From NCBI RefSeq assembly GCF_000416235.1, contig NZ_ATLO01000009.1:1-64000 (forward strand): a stretch of 64,000 bases of DNA, written 5' to 3'. The stretch's first letter is position 1. Every line of letters starts with the position of its first letter. The position numbers were made by a program, and so were the translations under genes. Source of the stretch: Pseudomonas sp. CFII64 (GTDB lineage: Bacteria; Pseudomonadota; Gammaproteobacteria; Pseudomonadales; Pseudomonadaceae). Below, in pieces: positions 21,251-31,017 of this stretch. A model generated the notes under the pieces. It made no database searches, was not told the DNA's origin, and worked only from the letters and a program-made list of their open reading frames with translations.

Positions 21251-23141
21251 GGGCACTGGCCGCAGTCTCCACGGGTAAGATTCCGGCGTACTCGGGCTTG
21301 AGTGTGCCGTCGGGATTGAGCAGCCAGGCGTCCATCACCTGACGAACCACAGGAGCTGCGACGCCGGAGCCCGACTCGCCGTTCTCGACCATGACCGCAA
21401 CCACGATCTTCGGGTTGTCGGCTGGCGCGAAGCCTACGAACAAGGCGTGGTCACGATGGCGCTCCTGAACCTTGGAACGGTCATATTTTTCGCCTTGCTT
21501 GATCGCCACGACCTGCGCGGTGCCGCTTTTCCCGGCGATCCGGTACTGCGCACCAATTGCCGCCTTGCGCGCCGTACCCCGCGCGCCGTGCATGACCTGC
21601 TGCATGCCATGGTTGACCTTGGCCCAATCCGACGGATCGCGCAGCACAATGTCCGGCATCGGGTTGTCATCGACAGGCGGCTGGCCTTCGATAGATTTGG
21701 CCAGATGCGGCCGATTCCATTTGCCCTTGTTGGCCACCAGCGCAGTGGCCTGGGCCAGTTGCAACGGCGTGGCCTGCATGTAGCCCTGACCGATCCCGAG
21801 GATCAAGGTCTCGCCAGGGAACCAGGCCTGGCGGCGGGTCGCGCGCTTCCAGTCCCGGGATGGCATCAGGCCAGGAGATTCTTCGAACATGTCCAGCGAC
21901 ACTTTCTGGCCGATGCCGAACTTGTTCATATAGGTAGCCAGCCGGTCGATGCCGATCTTGTGCGCCAGATCGTAAAAGTAGGTGTCATTGGAGCGCATGA
22001 TCGCGGTGTCCAGATCGACCCAACCATCGCCGGTGCGGTTCCAGTTGCGGTATTTGTGATCGTAATTGGGCAGCTGATAAAAGCCGGGGTCGAAGACCCG
22101 CGACGAAGCGGTCACCACGCCGGAGTCCAGCCCGGCAATAGCCACGGCGGGCTTGATGGTCGATCCCGGCGGATACAAGCCGCGCAGAATCCGGTTGAAC
22201 AGCGGTCGATCAATCGAATCGCGCAGCTCGGCGTAGGCCTTGAAGCTGATGCCGGTCACGAACAGGTTCGGGTCGAAACTCGGCGCACTGACCATCGCCA
22301 GGACTTCGCCAGTAGCCGGGTCAAGCGCAACGATTGCGCCGCGCCGCCCGCCCAGCGCCGCTTCTGCGGCTTGCTGCAGTTTGATGTCGAGGCTGAGCAC
22401 GATGTCCTTGCCCGGCACCGGATCGGTCCGTTTAAGAACACGCAACACGCGACCTCGGGCGTTGGTTTCGACTTCTTCGTAACCGACCTGACCGTGCAGC
22501 TCGGGTTCGTAGAAACGCTCGATGCCGGTCTTGCCAATGTGATGGGTGCCGCTGTAGGCCACTGGATCGAGGCTCTTCAGCTCTTTCTCGTTGATCCGCC
22601 CCATGTAGCCCACCGAGTGCGCAAAATGCGGACCTTCCGGATAATGCCGCACCAGCTGCGCCACCACTTCAACGCCTGGCAGGCGGAACTGGTTGACGGC
22701 CACTCTGGCAATTTGTTCTTCGGTGAGTTCGAACAGAATCGGCACTGGCTCGAACGGCCGGCGTCCTTGCTTCATGCGTTTTTCGAAGATGGAACGGTCG
22801 TCCGGCGTCAGCTCCAGCACTTCGATGATGGTATCGAGCACCTGGGACCAGTCACCGGAACGCTCGCGGGTCATGCTCAGGCTGAAGCTGGGCCGGTTAT
22901 CGGCCACCACCACGCCATTGCGGTCAAAGATCAAGCCCCGGCTGGGTGGGATCGGCTGGACATGAACCCGATTGTTTTCCGACAGGGTCGAGTGATATTC
23001 GTACTGGATGACCTGCAGGAAATACAGCCGCGCCACCAACACGCAAATCAGCACAACGACAGCCACAGCGCCGACCACGACCCGGCCGCGCACCAGACGT
23101 GCGTCTTTCTCATGGTCTTTTAGGCGGATCGGCTGAGACAT
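21240..23141 (-). CDS. mrdA: Penicillin-binding protein 2 (transpeptidase)
   Basis: PBP2 cross-links new glycan strands made by RodA along the cell cylinder. The product is 633 aa. An N-terminal membrane anchor (about residues 20-42) is followed by the PBP dimer/pedestal domain (about 65-240) and the transpeptidase domain. The active-site serine is in PPGSTIKPAVA, SxN in MRSNDTYFYDLA and KTG-like in AGKSGTAQVVAI. It is followed by rodA with overlap and preceded by rlmH 12 bases away. Confidence 0.97.
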   Translation of the reverse strand: MSQPIRLKDHEKDARLVRGRVVVGAVAVVVLICVLVARLYFLQVIQYEYHSTLSENNRVHVQPIPPSRGLIFDRNGVVVADNRPSFSLSMTRERSGDWSQVLDTIIEVLELTPDDRSIFEKRMKQGRRPFEPVPILFELTEEQIARVAVNQFRLPGVEVVAQLVRHYPEGPHFAHSVGYMGRINEKELKSLDPVAYSGTHHIGKTGIERFYEPELHGQVGYEEVETNARGRVLRVLKRTDPVPGKDIVLSLDIKLQQAAEAALGGRRGAIVALDPATGEVLAMVSAPSFDPNLFVTGISFKAYAELRDSIDRPLFNRILRGLYPPGSTIKPAVAIAGLDSGVVTASSRVFDPGFYQLPNYDHKYRNWNRTGDGWVDLDTAIMRSNDTYFYDLAHKIGIDRLATYMNKFGIGQKVSLDMFEESPGLMPSRDWKRATRRQAWFPGETLILGIGQGYMQATPLQLAQATALVANKGKWNRPHLAKSIEGQPPVDDNPMPDIVLRDPSDWAKVNHGMQQVMHGARGTARKAAIGAQYRIAGKSGTAQVVAIKQGEKYDRSKVQERHRDHALFVGFAPADNPKIVVAVMVENGESGSGVAAPVVRQVMDAWLLNPDGTLKPEYAGILPVETAASAREE

Positions 23142-23153
23142 TAGGGCGCAGTG

Positions 23154-23621
23154 CTATTTGTGATAAGGGTGCCCGGACAGAACTGTCCAGGCGCGGTAGA
23201 TCTGCTCGCCAATCAGGATACGCACGAGCGGATGCGGCAGCGTCAGCGGCGATAACGACCAACGCTGCTCACTGCGCGCACAGACTTCCGGCGCCAGGCC
23301 TTCGGGGCCACCTACCATCAGGTTCACCGTGCGCGCGTCGAGCCGCCAGCGATCGAGTTCCACCGCCAGTTGCTCGGTGCTCCACGGCTTGCCCTGGACT
23401 TCGAGGGTCACGATCCGCTCGCCCGGCTGCACCTTGGCCAGCATGGCCTCGCCTTCCTGACGGATGAAGCGAGCCACGTCGGCATTCTTGCCACGGGTAT
23501 TGAGCGGGATTTCCACCAGATCGAGCGCCAATTCGGATGGCAGACGCTTGGCATACTCGTGCCAACCCTCTTCCACCCATTTGGGCATGCGCGAACCGAC
23601 CGCGATCAGACGCAGACGCAC
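23154..23621 (-). CDS. rlmH: 23S rRNA (pseudouridine1915-N3)-methyltransferase RlmH
   Basis: RlmH methylates pseudouridine 1915 in helix 69 of 23S rRNA on the assembled 70S ribosome. The product is 155 aa, the exact family length. It is a SPOUT-class enzyme with the knot motif [12 protein letters not shown] at about residues 102-113 and the family C-terminus ([17 protein letters not shown]). It lies 9 bases after rsfS, and mrdA follows, the standard rsfS-rlmH-mrdA order. Confidence 0.97.
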   Translation of the reverse strand: MRLRLIAVGSRMPKWVEEGWHEYAKRLPSELALDLVEIPLNTRGKNADVARFIRQEGEAMLAKVQPGERIVTLEVQGKPWSTEQLAVELDRWRLDARTVNLMVGGPEGLAPEVCARSEQRWSLSPLTLPHPLVRILIGEQIYRAWTVLSGHPYHK

Positions 23622-23630
23622 AACGACCTC

Positions 23631-24053
23631 TTACTGCTGGTCTTTGTTGAGCTTGTTGAAATGCTCATGGCCGACTTCAGGGCTGTGGTGCTTGGCATCC
23701 GCCGCACGGCTTTGCTCCGCACCCTGCCACAGACGCTCAAGGTCATAGAACTGACGGGCGTTGGCGGTCATCACGTGAACGATGACGTCACCCAGGTCCA
23801 GCAGCACCCAGTCACTGTCGCCCTTGCCTTCTTCGCTCAAGGATTTCAGGCCGGCAGCCTTGACCTTGTCGCGCACGCTATCGACCAATGCGTTCAGTTG
23901 ACGGTTGGAAGTACCGGTGCAGATCAGCATGTAGTCGGCGATGCTGGTTTTGTCGCGCACATCGATGGTTTGAATGTCGGTGCCTTTGACGTCTTCCAGT
24001 GCTGCGATAGCAATCTGGACGACTTCTTCACTGCTCATTTTTTGCTTTGTCAT
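23631..24053 (-). CDS. rsfS: Ribosomal silencing factor RsfS
   Basis: RsfS binds uL14 and blocks subunit joining when nutrients are short. The product is 140 aa. The conserved core DVRDKTSIADYMLICTGTSN and SDWVLLDLGDVIVHVM is present. The last 30 residues form a polar tail. The start MTKQKMSSEEVVQ is used; the internal Met (MSSEEV) is a possible alternative. It sits between nadD and rlmH. Confidence 0.96.
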   Translation of the reverse strand: MTKQKMSSEEVVQIAIAALEDVKGTDIQTIDVRDKTSIADYMLICTGTSNRQLNALVDSVRDKVKAAGLKSLSEEGKGDSDWVLLDLGDVIVHVMTANARQFYDLERLWQGAEQSRAADAKHHSPEVGHEHFNKLNKDQQ

Positions 24054-24126
24054 AAAAAACTCAATTTGCTCGTATGTGTGGAAACGCCAAAACGCTTATC
24101 GATCAAAGCAGTTGTGGGGCGTTCCC

Positions 24127-24774
24127 TCAGTTTTTCGGCGCATGGTACAGCCCGTGCGCTTCGATATAGGCCAGTACCGCGTCTGGCACCAGATAACGTA
24201 CCGACTTCCCGCTGGCCAGCAGTTGGCGGATCTGGGTGGCAGACACGGATAACGGTGTCTGCCAGACGAATGTAATTTGCCCGCCCGGCCCTTTCAGGGC
24301 CTTTGGATCACTGACTGCGCGTGCCGCCAGCAGATTGCGCATGGCATCCGGCGATTCGCTGTCCGCGTCCGGGCGCTGCAGCACCACAATATGGCAGTGC
24401 TCCAACAGTTCATCCCAACGATGCCAGGTCGGTAGCCCACAAAAGGCATCCCAACCCAGCAACAGGAATAACTGGTCCTGCGCGGCCAGTTCGGCCCGCG
24501 TCGATTCCAGTGTATCAATGGTGTAGGACGGCTTGTCCCGCTTCAGTTCACGGTCATCCACCGTCAAAGGCGGCACGCCGACAACTGCGCATTCGACCAT
24601 CGCCAGACGATCCTGCGCCGAGACACTCGGCGTATCACGATGGGGTGGCCGGGCGCTGGGCGTCAGGCGTAACTCATCCAGTTCAAGCAACGCGGCGACT
24701 TCCAGCGCACCGCGCAGATGGCCGATATGCACCGGGTCAAAGGTGCCACCCAGAATCCCGATGCGTTTGGGCAT
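24127..24774 (-). CDS. nadD: Nicotinate-nucleotide adenylyltransferase NadD
   Basis: NadD makes nicotinate adenine dinucleotide from NaMN and ATP in NAD synthesis. The product is 215 aa from the start used here ([19 protein letters not shown]). The nucleotidyltransferase motifs [11 protein letters not shown] and SATQIRQLL are clear. The frame also contains a GTG/ATG pair at 24843/24840 that would add about 23 residues and overlap proA; homologues usually begin close to the GGTFDP motif, so I prefer the shorter form, though no strong SD supports it. It lies in the proA-nadD-rsfS-rlmH order. Confidence 0.9.
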   Translation of the reverse strand: MPKRIGILGGTFDPVHIGHLRGALEVAALLELDELRLTPSARPPHRDTPSVSAQDRLAMVECAVVGVPPLTVDDRELKRDKPSYTIDTLESTRAELAAQDQLFLLLGWDAFCGLPTWHRWDELLEHCHIVVLQRPDADSESPDAMRNLLAARAVSDPKALKGPGGQITFVWQTPLSVSATQIRQLLASGKSVRYLVPDAVLAYIEAHGLYHAPKN

Positions 24775-24808
24775 AAGCGCAGCGGCGTGCCGTTCAGGCT
24801 CGCTCAAG

Positions 24809-26080
24809 TCAGGCTGGCTCCTGTCCACGCAGCTGGCCATCACCGATCACGATGTACTTCTCGCAGGTCAGGCCTTCGAGACCGACCGGACCGCGGGCGT
24901 GCAGCTTATCAGTAGAAATGCCGATCTCGGCACCCAATCCGTATTCGAAGCCATCGGCGAAGCTGGTTGGCGCGTTGACCATCACCGAACTGGAGTCGAC
25001 TTCGGCCATGAAGCGCCGCACTTGCCCCTGATGATCGGAGACGATGGCATCGCTGTGATGCGAGCCATAGTGATTGATGTGTTCGATGGCCTGATCCAGC
25101 CCGGTGACGATGCGGATCGACAGAATCGGCGCCAGATACTCGGTATTCCAGTCTTCTTCGGTCGCAACGTTCGCCTCGATCAACTCGCGGGTACGCTCGC
25201 AACCGCGCAGTTCAACGCCTTTTTCCCGGAACTGGGCAGCCATTTGCGGCAGAAACTCGGCGGCGATGGTTTGATCCACCAGCAGGGTTTCCATCGCGCC
25301 ACATATCCCGTAACGATAAGTTTTGGCGTTGAACGCAATACGCTGGGCTTTGGGCAGATCGGCGTGAGCACTGACATAGACGTGGCAGATGCCGTCCAGA
25401 TGCTTGATGACCGGCACCCGCGCATCACGGCTGACGCGCTCGATCAAACCTTTGCCGCCACGCGGAACAATGACGTCGACGAACTCGGGCATGGTGATCA
25501 ACGCACCGACGGCGGCGCGGTCAGTGGTTTCCACGACCTGAACGACGGCAGCCGGCAAGTCGGCTTCGGCCAGGCCGCGCTGGATGCAGGCAGCAATCGC
25601 CTTGTTGGAGTGAATCGCCTCGGACCCACCGCGCAGGATGGTCGCATTGCCAGACTTCAGGCACAGGCTCGCGGCATCAATGGTCACGTTGGGCCGCGAC
25701 TCATAGATGATCCCGACCACGCCCAGCGGCACGCGCATCTTGCCGACCTGAATACCGGACGGGCGAAAGCTCATGTCGCGGATTGCGCCAATCGGGTCTG
25801 GAAGGTTCGCTACCTGACGCAACCCGACGATCATGCTGTCGATCCGTGCGGGGGTCAGGGCCAAACGTTCGAGCATTGCCGGCTCAAGACCATTGGCGCG
25901 GCCGGCGGCCAGGTCCATGTCATTGGCAGCAGACAATTGAGCGCGAGCTTCATCCAGAGCAGCGGCGGTGGCCAATAGCGCGCGGTTTTTCTGCGCAGTG
26001 CTGGCACGGCCGATCACTCGCGAAGCTTCGCGGGCGGCTTGACCCAGGCGGGTCATGTAGTCAAGAACAGACTCAGTCAT
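24809..26080 (-). CDS. proA: Gamma-glutamyl phosphate reductase
   Basis: ProA reduces gamma-glutamyl phosphate to the semialdehyde in proline synthesis. The product is 423 aa, the usual size. The aldehyde-dehydrogenase-like fold shows the nucleotide-binding part ([16 protein letters not shown]) and the catalytic cysteine in [14 protein letters not shown] at about residue 257, with the C-terminal [20 protein letters not shown]. It is the first gene of this long minus-strand block; REP elements lie upstream. Confidence 0.98.
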   Translation of the reverse strand: MTESVLDYMTRLGQAAREASRVIGRASTAQKNRALLATAAALDEARAQLSAANDMDLAAGRANGLEPAMLERLALTPARIDSMIVGLRQVANLPDPIGAIRDMSFRPSGIQVGKMRVPLGVVGIIYESRPNVTIDAASLCLKSGNATILRGGSEAIHSNKAIAACIQRGLAEADLPAAVVQVVETTDRAAVGALITMPEFVDVIVPRGGKGLIERVSRDARVPVIKHLDGICHVYVSAHADLPKAQRIAFNAKTYRYGICGAMETLLVDQTIAAEFLPQMAAQFREKGVELRGCERTRELIEANVATEEDWNTEYLAPILSIRIVTGLDQAIEHINHYGSHHSDAIVSDHQGQVRRFMAEVDSSSVMVNAPTSFADGFEYGLGAEIGISTDKLHARGPVGLEGLTCEKYIVIGDGQLRGQEPA

Positions 26081-26284
26081 GGTCTCAGAGGTCTTGGCAT
26101 AGAGGAAAGCGGCCGATTATAGCTGTCAAGCGCCGCTAACGACAGCAGTGACAGGCGGATGGTCGAGAACAGTGCGAAAACGGGCTTCGAGGGATCGTTT
26201 TGTGGGCGGATTGCTCTGTTGGAGGCTTGCCCGCGAATCAAGCGCCTCGGTGGGCCGGATATACGGCGTAATTGTTCATATCCC

Positions 26285-26374
26285 GTAGGACCGGCTTCAG
26301 CCGGGAGGCGTCAGGTACATTCACAACAGTTGCGTCGTCAGACCTTGCGCCCTCCCGGCTGAAGCCGGTCCTAC
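26285..26374. repeat. REPIN (pair of inverted REP elements)
   Basis: The left element gtaggaccggcttcagccgg and the right ccggctgaagccggtcctac belong to the same family as the copies at 2561 and 6712. It lies in the 534-base gap between proA and mpg. That gap holds only repeat-like sequence: besides this pair and the one at 26389-26446, partial motifs with gcttgcccgcgaa occur at about 26224-26236. Confidence 0.9.
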
Positions 26375-26388
26375 GATCGCTAGGCGCT

Positions 26389-26446
26389 CGTTCTTCGCGA
26401 GCATGCGTTCAGTGTCGGTTGGAGCGAGGCTTGCCCGCGAAGAACG
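26389..26446. repeat. REP-like inverted pair, cttgcccgcgaa family
   Basis: cgttcttcgcgagcatgc and gcttgcccgcgaagaacg are 18-base inverted arms with two mismatches. Fragments of the same motif (gcttgcccgcgaa, attcgcgggcac) are scattered on both sides (26224-26236 and 26480-26492). This is a third repeat family of the window, partly decayed here. Confidence 0.65.
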
Positions 26447-26614
26447 ATAACGAGGCAGGTCTGGTGTACCGAGGCGCCAGATTCGCGGGCACGTGGGAAC
26501 GCCGCCCGCCCGCCCCAACGGGGCCGGAAGGTATCTAACTCTGCACTATTCAGCTCCAATTAAGATTGAGGTTGCTATCATCACGGCCCACCCGCCGCCA
26601 CTTCATGTATCCCC

Positions 26615-27286
26615 ATGCCTGACGCCCTTCCCGACAGTTTTTTCCATCGCGATGCACAAGTGCTGGCCCGCGCGCTGCTGGGCAAGGTCATTCGTCACAA
26701 GGTGGGCGAGCTCTGGCTGGCGGCGCGGATTATCGAGACCGAAGCGTATTACTGCGCCGAAAAAGGCAGTCACGCGTCCCTGGGTTACACCGAGAAGCGC
26801 AAAGCGCTGTTTCTCGACGGCGGCCACATCTATATGTATTACGCCCGGGGCGGCGACTCGCTGAACTTCAGTGCCGAGGGCCCGGGCAATGCGGTGCTGA
26901 TCAAATCCGCCTTCCCGTGGGTCGACGCCGTATCGGACGCCAACAGTCTGGCGCAAATGCAACTGAACAACCCGGACGCCAGCGGTGCGATCCGCCCACC
27001 CGAGCGGCTGTGTGCAGGCCAGACGCTGCTGTGCAAGGCGCTGGGCCTGAAAGTGCCGATGTGGGACGCCAAACGCTTCGATCCCGAGCAATTGCTGGTG
27101 GAAGACGTAAACCAGAACCCGCGTCAGATTATTCAAACCACGCGCCTGGGCATCCCGACCGGCCGTGACGAACACCTGCTGTACCGCTTCGTCGATGCCC
27201 AATACGCGCGTTTCTGTACACGGAACCCGCTGCGGCGCGGCCAGGTCGAAGGCCGCGACTACTTTCTAATCGATCAAGGAAACTGA
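26615..27286 (+). CDS. mpg: DNA-3-methyladenine glycosylase (AAG/MPG family)
   Basis: The enzyme removes alkylated purines from DNA. The product is 223 aa. The MPG fold is recognised by ARALLGKVIRHKVGE, the active-site segment IIETEAYYCAEKGSHASLGY (the Glu is the general base and the Tyr after it the intercalating region), HIYMYYARGGDSLNFSAEG and the C-terminal RNPLRRGQVEGRDY. It is followed 3 bases later by the DedA-PAP2 fusion gene, so the two are probably co-transcribed. Confidence 0.93.
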   Translation: MPDALPDSFFHRDAQVLARALLGKVIRHKVGELWLAARIIETEAYYCAEKGSHASLGYTEKRKALFLDGGHIYMYYARGGDSLNFSAEGPGNAVLIKSAFPWVDAVSDANSLAQMQLNNPDASGAIRPPERLCAGQTLLCKALGLKVPMWDAKRFDPEQLLVEDVNQNPRQIIQTTRLGIPTGRDEHLLYRFVDAQYARFCTRNPLRRGQVEGRDYFLIDQGN

Positions 27287-27289
27287 CCC

Positions 27290-28606
27290 ATGGGGCCATG
27301 GCTCGATAGCATCACCGGTTGGCTGGCGGCAAACCCTTCGTGGCTGAGCGTGGCCATTTTCGTGGTGGCATTTATCGAGTGTCTGGCCATCGCCGGGATC
27401 ATCGTGCCCGGCACGGTTTTGCTGTTTGCCGTCGCCGCTTTGGCGGGCAGCGGCGTGCTGCCGTTGGGTAAAGTCTTGCTGCTGGGGTTTGTCGGCGGAC
27501 TACTCGGCGATGCGATTTCCTATTTCGTGGGCCGAAGGTTTCACCAGAACATCCGCCGCTTGCCGGGCCTGCGCCATCATCCCGAATGGATTGGCGGTGC
27601 CGAGACTTACTTTCAGCGCTACGGCATTGCCAGCTTGCTGGTCGGGCGTTTCATTGGACCGCTGAGGCCCATGTTGCCGATGGTGGCCGGCATGTTCGAC
27701 ATGCCGTTCCCGCGCTTCGCCGCAGTCAGTGTTGTCGCGGCGGCGGGATGGTCGATTGTTTATCTGCTGCCGGGCTGGGCCGCCGGTGCGGCGGTTCGTC
27801 TGCCGTTGCCGGAAGGTTTCTGGCCGCAGGCAGCTGTGGTCGGTGGCGGCATGGCCGTGCTGCTCGCCGTGGCAGTGCAAAGCAGTCTGCGCGCCAAGCG
27901 TTACGCGACCAAGGTCATTGCGCTGGTCGCCGGGATCATGTTGGGCGGCCTGTTTCTGGGCTGGCCGTACCTGACGCAGTTCGATAACGGCATCATGACG
28001 CTGGTACAGGAACATCGCAGTGCCGCAGCCGATGACTTTGTGATCGTGGTGACCGGGCTGGGCGATTTCCGCACGCAGTTTTTCGCCGCAGCCCTGTTGC
28101 TGGCCCTGCTGCTGATCACCAAGCAATGGCGTCATGCGCTATTTGCCGGGGCGACCACCTTGGGTTGCGCCATCGTCAACGGCAGCATGAAATACATTTT
28201 CGCCCGCGCCCGCCCGGAAGTGCTGCTAGAACCGCTCACCACTTACAGCATGCCCAGTGGCCACAGTTCGGCCGCGTTCGGCTTGTTCATGACGCTGGCG
28301 GTGCTGGCCGGCCGCGGGCAACCGGTGCGTTTGCGCCTGACCTGGCTGCTGCTGGGCGGCATCCCGGCGCTGTCGATTGCCATGTCACGGGTGTATCTGG
28401 GCGTGCATTGGCCGACAGACGTCCTGGCCGGGATGATGCTGGCGTTCTGCGTGTGCGCCGCCAGCCTGGCCTTCGTCCAGCGTGACACGTCGTTGAATGC
28501 CTTGCCGGTGCGGGTCTGGTGGCTGATCCTGCCGGCACTGGTCGCGTTGTTCAGCGCCTTTGCCTTGCATTCGCTGCCCCATGCGATCCTGCGCTATCAG
28601 TATTGA
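27290..28606 (+). CDS. DedA - PAP2 phosphatase fusion membrane protein
   Basis: The product is 438 aa and joins two families. Residues 1-about 200 are a DedA/SNARE-associated (VTT) domain (FIECLAIAGIIVPGTVLLF, GDAISYFVGRRFH, RYGIASLLVGRFIGPLRPM), a family linked to lipid-carrier and phospholipid flipping. Residues about 230-430 are a type 2 phosphatidic acid phosphatase with its three motifs: KYIFARARP, PSGHSSA and SRVYLGVHWPTD. Around ten membrane helices are expected. A flippase-like plus phosphatase unit suggests recycling of undecaprenyl pyrophosphate or lipid phosphates, which is inference. It follows mpg by 3 bases. Confidence 0.92.
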   Translation: MGPWLDSITGWLAANPSWLSVAIFVVAFIECLAIAGIIVPGTVLLFAVAALAGSGVLPLGKVLLLGFVGGLLGDAISYFVGRRFHQNIRRLPGLRHHPEWIGGAETYFQRYGIASLLVGRFIGPLRPMLPMVAGMFDMPFPRFAAVSVVAAAGWSIVYLLPGWAAGAAVRLPLPEGFWPQAAVVGGGMAVLLAVAVQSSLRAKRYATKVIALVAGIMLGGLFLGWPYLTQFDNGIMTLVQEHRSAAADDFVIVVTGLGDFRTQFFAAALLLALLLITKQWRHALFAGATTLGCAIVNGSMKYIFARARPEVLLEPLTTYSMPSGHSSAAFGLFMTLAVLAGRGQPVRLRLTWLLLGGIPALSIAMSRVYLGVHWPTDVLAGMMLAFCVCAASLAFVQRDTSLNALPVRVWWLILPALVALFSAFALHSLPHAILRYQY

Positions 28607-28624
28607 TTCACGCAGGCTGGCAGC

Positions 28625-29215
28625 TCAGGCCTGCAAATCGCCCTGCATTTCATCGAGCAGATCCTGGATCGCGTCGAGACGCTCTTCCGCGTCGTCGATT
28701 TCCAGCAGCTCGATCTTGTCTTCCTCAGTGAACGGCAGCAGATACGCCAACTGATTGGCCAGCGATTGCTGGCCATTGGCGATCAGGCCCATGTTCAACG
28801 CGGCAACCATCGGATGCTCGGCCAGGGCGGCGAGCAAGGCGACCAGGTCGGCATCTTCTTCCTGCAATGGCCGCTCTTGCGGTTCGTCCAGCCATTGCAC
28901 CTGGGCGATCAGCAACTGGTCGCGCTGGGTCTCGGTGCTGAGTACGCGAAAACGCCGCCCGCCCTCCACGCGAATACCCAGCAGGCCATTGTCCTGCTGC
29001 TGAAAATCGCGCACCAAGGCCTCGCAGCCGATCAGCGAATAGCCCGCTGGCGCATCGCCGACCTCTTTACCTTCGGTGATGCACACCACGCCAAAGCCTT
29101 CGCCTTGTTTCATGCAGCGGCTGATCATGTCCAGATAGCGCGCCTCGAACAATTGCAGGTCGAGCACACACCCCGGAAACAGCACAGCATTGAGTGGAAA
29201 AAGCGGCAACGTCAT
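28625..29215 (-). CDS. LON N-terminal (substrate-binding) domain protein
   Basis: The product is 196 aa and consists only of the LON substrate-binding (PUA-like) domain: LPLFPLNAVLFPGCVLDLQLFE, then FGVVCITEGKEVG and FRVLSTETQRDQL. There is no ATPase or protease part, so it is not Lon itself; such stand-alone proteins are common and their role is unknown. Start ATG 29215 begins the conserved LPLFPLN; an upstream in-frame start adds 21 unrelated residues. It is convergent with the DedA-PAP2 gene and follows lrgB. Confidence 0.88.
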   Translation of the reverse strand: MTLPLFPLNAVLFPGCVLDLQLFEARYLDMISRCMKQGEGFGVVCITEGKEVGDAPAGYSLIGCEALVRDFQQQDNGLLGIRVEGGRRFRVLSTETQRDQLLIAQVQWLDEPQERPLQEEDADLVALLAALAEHPMVAALNMGLIANGQQSLANQLAYLLPFTEEDKIELLEIDDAEERLDAIQDLLDEMQGDLQA

Positions 29216-29228
29216 ACAAAAGTACCCT

Positions 29229-29945
29229 TTAAACGACCAAAGACACCGCGAGCGGCAAGAACAACGCCGTCGCGACACCCATCAGACTCATTGCCAGCGC
29301 AGCAAACGCGCCGCACTCCTCACCTTCCTGCAACGCCGCCGAAGTACCCACCGCATGGGCCGTAAGGCCCAGCGCCATGCCTCGGGCAGCGGGGCTTTTC
29401 ACACCCGCCAGAGTCAGCAGACCGGGACCGAATATTGCCCCGATCACGCCAGTAATCAACACGAACACCGCCGCCAGCGCCGCCACACCGCCAATCTGCT
29501 CGGCGACCAGCATGGCGATGGGTGAAGTAACCGACTTGGGCGCCATGGTCATCAGAATCATGTGATCGGCGCCAAACAGCCAGCCCAGCAGCACGCACAA
29601 CCCGGTGGCGAAGACGCCGCCCACTACCAGCGTAGTTAAAGTCGGCCACAGCAACTGCCGAATCCTGCGCAAATTCAGAAAAAGCGGCACCGCCAGCGCG
29701 ACGGTCGCTGGCCCGAGCAGAATGCTGAGGATTTCCGTGCTCTTGCGGTATTCGGCGTAGCTCAGGCCACAACTGAGCAAAACGCCAATGACCACCAGCA
29801 TCGACACCAGCACCGGCTGCAAAAACACCCAGCGGGTTTTCTCGTAACCGGCCAGCACCAGCTGATAAGCGCCGAGGGTAATGGCGATGCCGAACAATGG
29901 ATGATGAATCACCGACATCGCAGCGCCGTGCCAGTCCAGACTCAT
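29229..29945 (-). CDS. LrgB/CidB-family membrane protein
   Basis: The product is 238 aa with about six to seven membrane helices. Family motifs: LLGPATVALAVPLF, APKSVTSPIAMLVAEQIGG and RGMALGLTAHAVGTSAAL. LrgB-type proteins work with small holin-like LrgA/CidA proteins in control of murein hydrolase export or in pyruvate and related acid transport. Its start overlaps the lrgA-like stop by 4 bases (ATGA), so the pair is co-translated. Confidence 0.93.
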   Translation of the reverse strand: MSLDWHGAAMSVIHHPLFGIAITLGAYQLVLAGYEKTRWVFLQPVLVSMLVVIGVLLSCGLSYAEYRKSTEILSILLGPATVALAVPLFLNLRRIRQLLWPTLTTLVVGGVFATGLCVLLGWLFGADHMILMTMAPKSVTSPIAMLVAEQIGGVAALAAVFVLITGVIGAIFGPGLLTLAGVKSPAARGMALGLTAHAVGTSAALQEGEECGAFAALAMSLMGVATALFLPLAVSLVV

Positions 29946-30304
29946 GTCGGCTCCCGGCGGCGTGCCTGACGCTCGATGAGTTTTTGCATCAGCCAGCCGG
30001 CGAACGTCAGGGCGATCAACAGCGACAACACCAACGAGCCAACGATGGCCCAGAAATCCTCGGCAATCGCTGCGGCGTAGACCATCACGCCCACGGCAGG
30101 CGGCACCAGCAGCAACGGCAGATAGCGCAGCAGACTGCTGGCCGCCAGGCTGATCGGTTCACTGACCTCGCCGCGCACCATGAGGTACACCAGCATCAGC
30201 ACCAGCCCGATAATCGGCCCGGGCAGTATCGACAAAAACAAATGATTGAGCGCAGTGCCGAGCAATTGGAACAGCACCAGCCAGGTCAAACCCCGTAACA
30301 ACAT
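29942..30304 (-). CDS. LrgA/CidA-family holin-like protein
   Basis: The product is 120 aa with four membrane helices and the family motif LPGPIIGLVLMLVYLM (about residues 30-45). I use the ATG at 30304 because GGAGC stands 5 bases before it; an ATG five codons upstream lacks such a site. It overlaps the lrgB-like gene by 4 bases. The promoter must lie in the 213-base divergent gap shared with the MaoC gene. Confidence 0.92.
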   Translation of the reverse strand: MLLRGLTWLVLFQLLGTALNHLFLSILPGPIIGLVLMLVYLMVRGEVSEPISLAASSLLRYLPLLLVPPAVGVMVYAAAIAEDFWAIVGSLVLSLLIALTFAGWLMQKLIERQARRREPT

Positions 30305-30517
30305 AAAAAGCTCCAGCAAATCGGCGGCGACATTATAGGCACGCAGCCATGATGGCTATGGATCGGCATTCGCAAAGCCGCACTTGGCGAACCATCCCTT
30401 GACCAATCCTCAACCCTCTGCTGATCTTGGATTTCACTTGCGAAGGCAAAATCCTACGCAAAAAGATGAAAAAGCAGTAATACAAAAAAGAAAACGACGA
30501 AGACAAGGAGAGTGCCT

Positions 30518-30973
30518 ATGCCGTTTGTACCTGTTACCGAGCTCAAGAATTATGTCGGCAAGGAGCTGGGATATTCCGAATGGCTGACCATTGATCAGGA
30601 GCGCATCAACCTGTTCGCCGAAGCTACAGGTGATTTCCAGTTCATTCACGTGGACCCGGTCAAAGCCGCCCAGACACCATTCGGCGGGACCATCGCCCAC
30701 GGATTTCTGTCGTTGTCGCTCATCCCCAAGCTGATGGAGAACCTGCTGGTGATGCCCGAAGGCTTGAAGATGGCAATCAACTACGGCCTGGACAGCGTGC
30801 GCTTCATCCAGCCGGTGAAGGTCAACTCGCGCGTTCGTCTAAAAGTTGAACTGACCGAGGTGACTGAAAAAAAACCGGGGCAGTGGCTGCTCAAAGCCAC
30901 GGCCACACTGGAGATCGAGGGCCAGGAGAAGCCGGCGTTCGTCGCTGAACCCTTGTCCATGTGCTTCGTGTAA
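30518..30973 (+). CDS. MaoC-like (R)-enoyl-CoA hydratase/dehydratase
   Basis: The product is 151 aa, a single hot-dog fold of the MaoC family. The hydratase signature is visible: FAEATGDFQFIHVDPVKAA with the catalytic D and H, then GTIAHGFLSLSLIPKLM. Such proteins hydrate trans-2-enoyl-CoA to the (R)-3-hydroxy form, for example linking beta-oxidation to polyhydroxyalkanoate synthesis; the exact substrate cannot be told. The ATG at 30518 follows a strong SD (aaggag). Confidence 0.9.
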   Translation: MPFVPVTELKNYVGKELGYSEWLTIDQERINLFAEATGDFQFIHVDPVKAAQTPFGGTIAHGFLSLSLIPKLMENLLVMPEGLKMAINYGLDSVRFIQPVKVNSRVRLKVELTEVTEKKPGQWLLKATATLEIEGQEKPAFVAEPLSMCFV

Positions 30974-30985
30974 CACTGTTAAATC

Positions 30986-31017
30986 ACGAAACAGTCGTTA
31001 CAGACTGTTTCGTCTCT
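30986..31017 (+). terminator. Terminator-like hairpin after the MaoC gene
   Basis: acgaaacagtc-gttaca-gactgtttcgt is a perfect 11-bp stem with a 6-base loop, 12 bases after the stop, followed by the pyrimidine tract ctctctt. It probably ends the monocistronic MaoC transcript. Confidence 0.7.
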
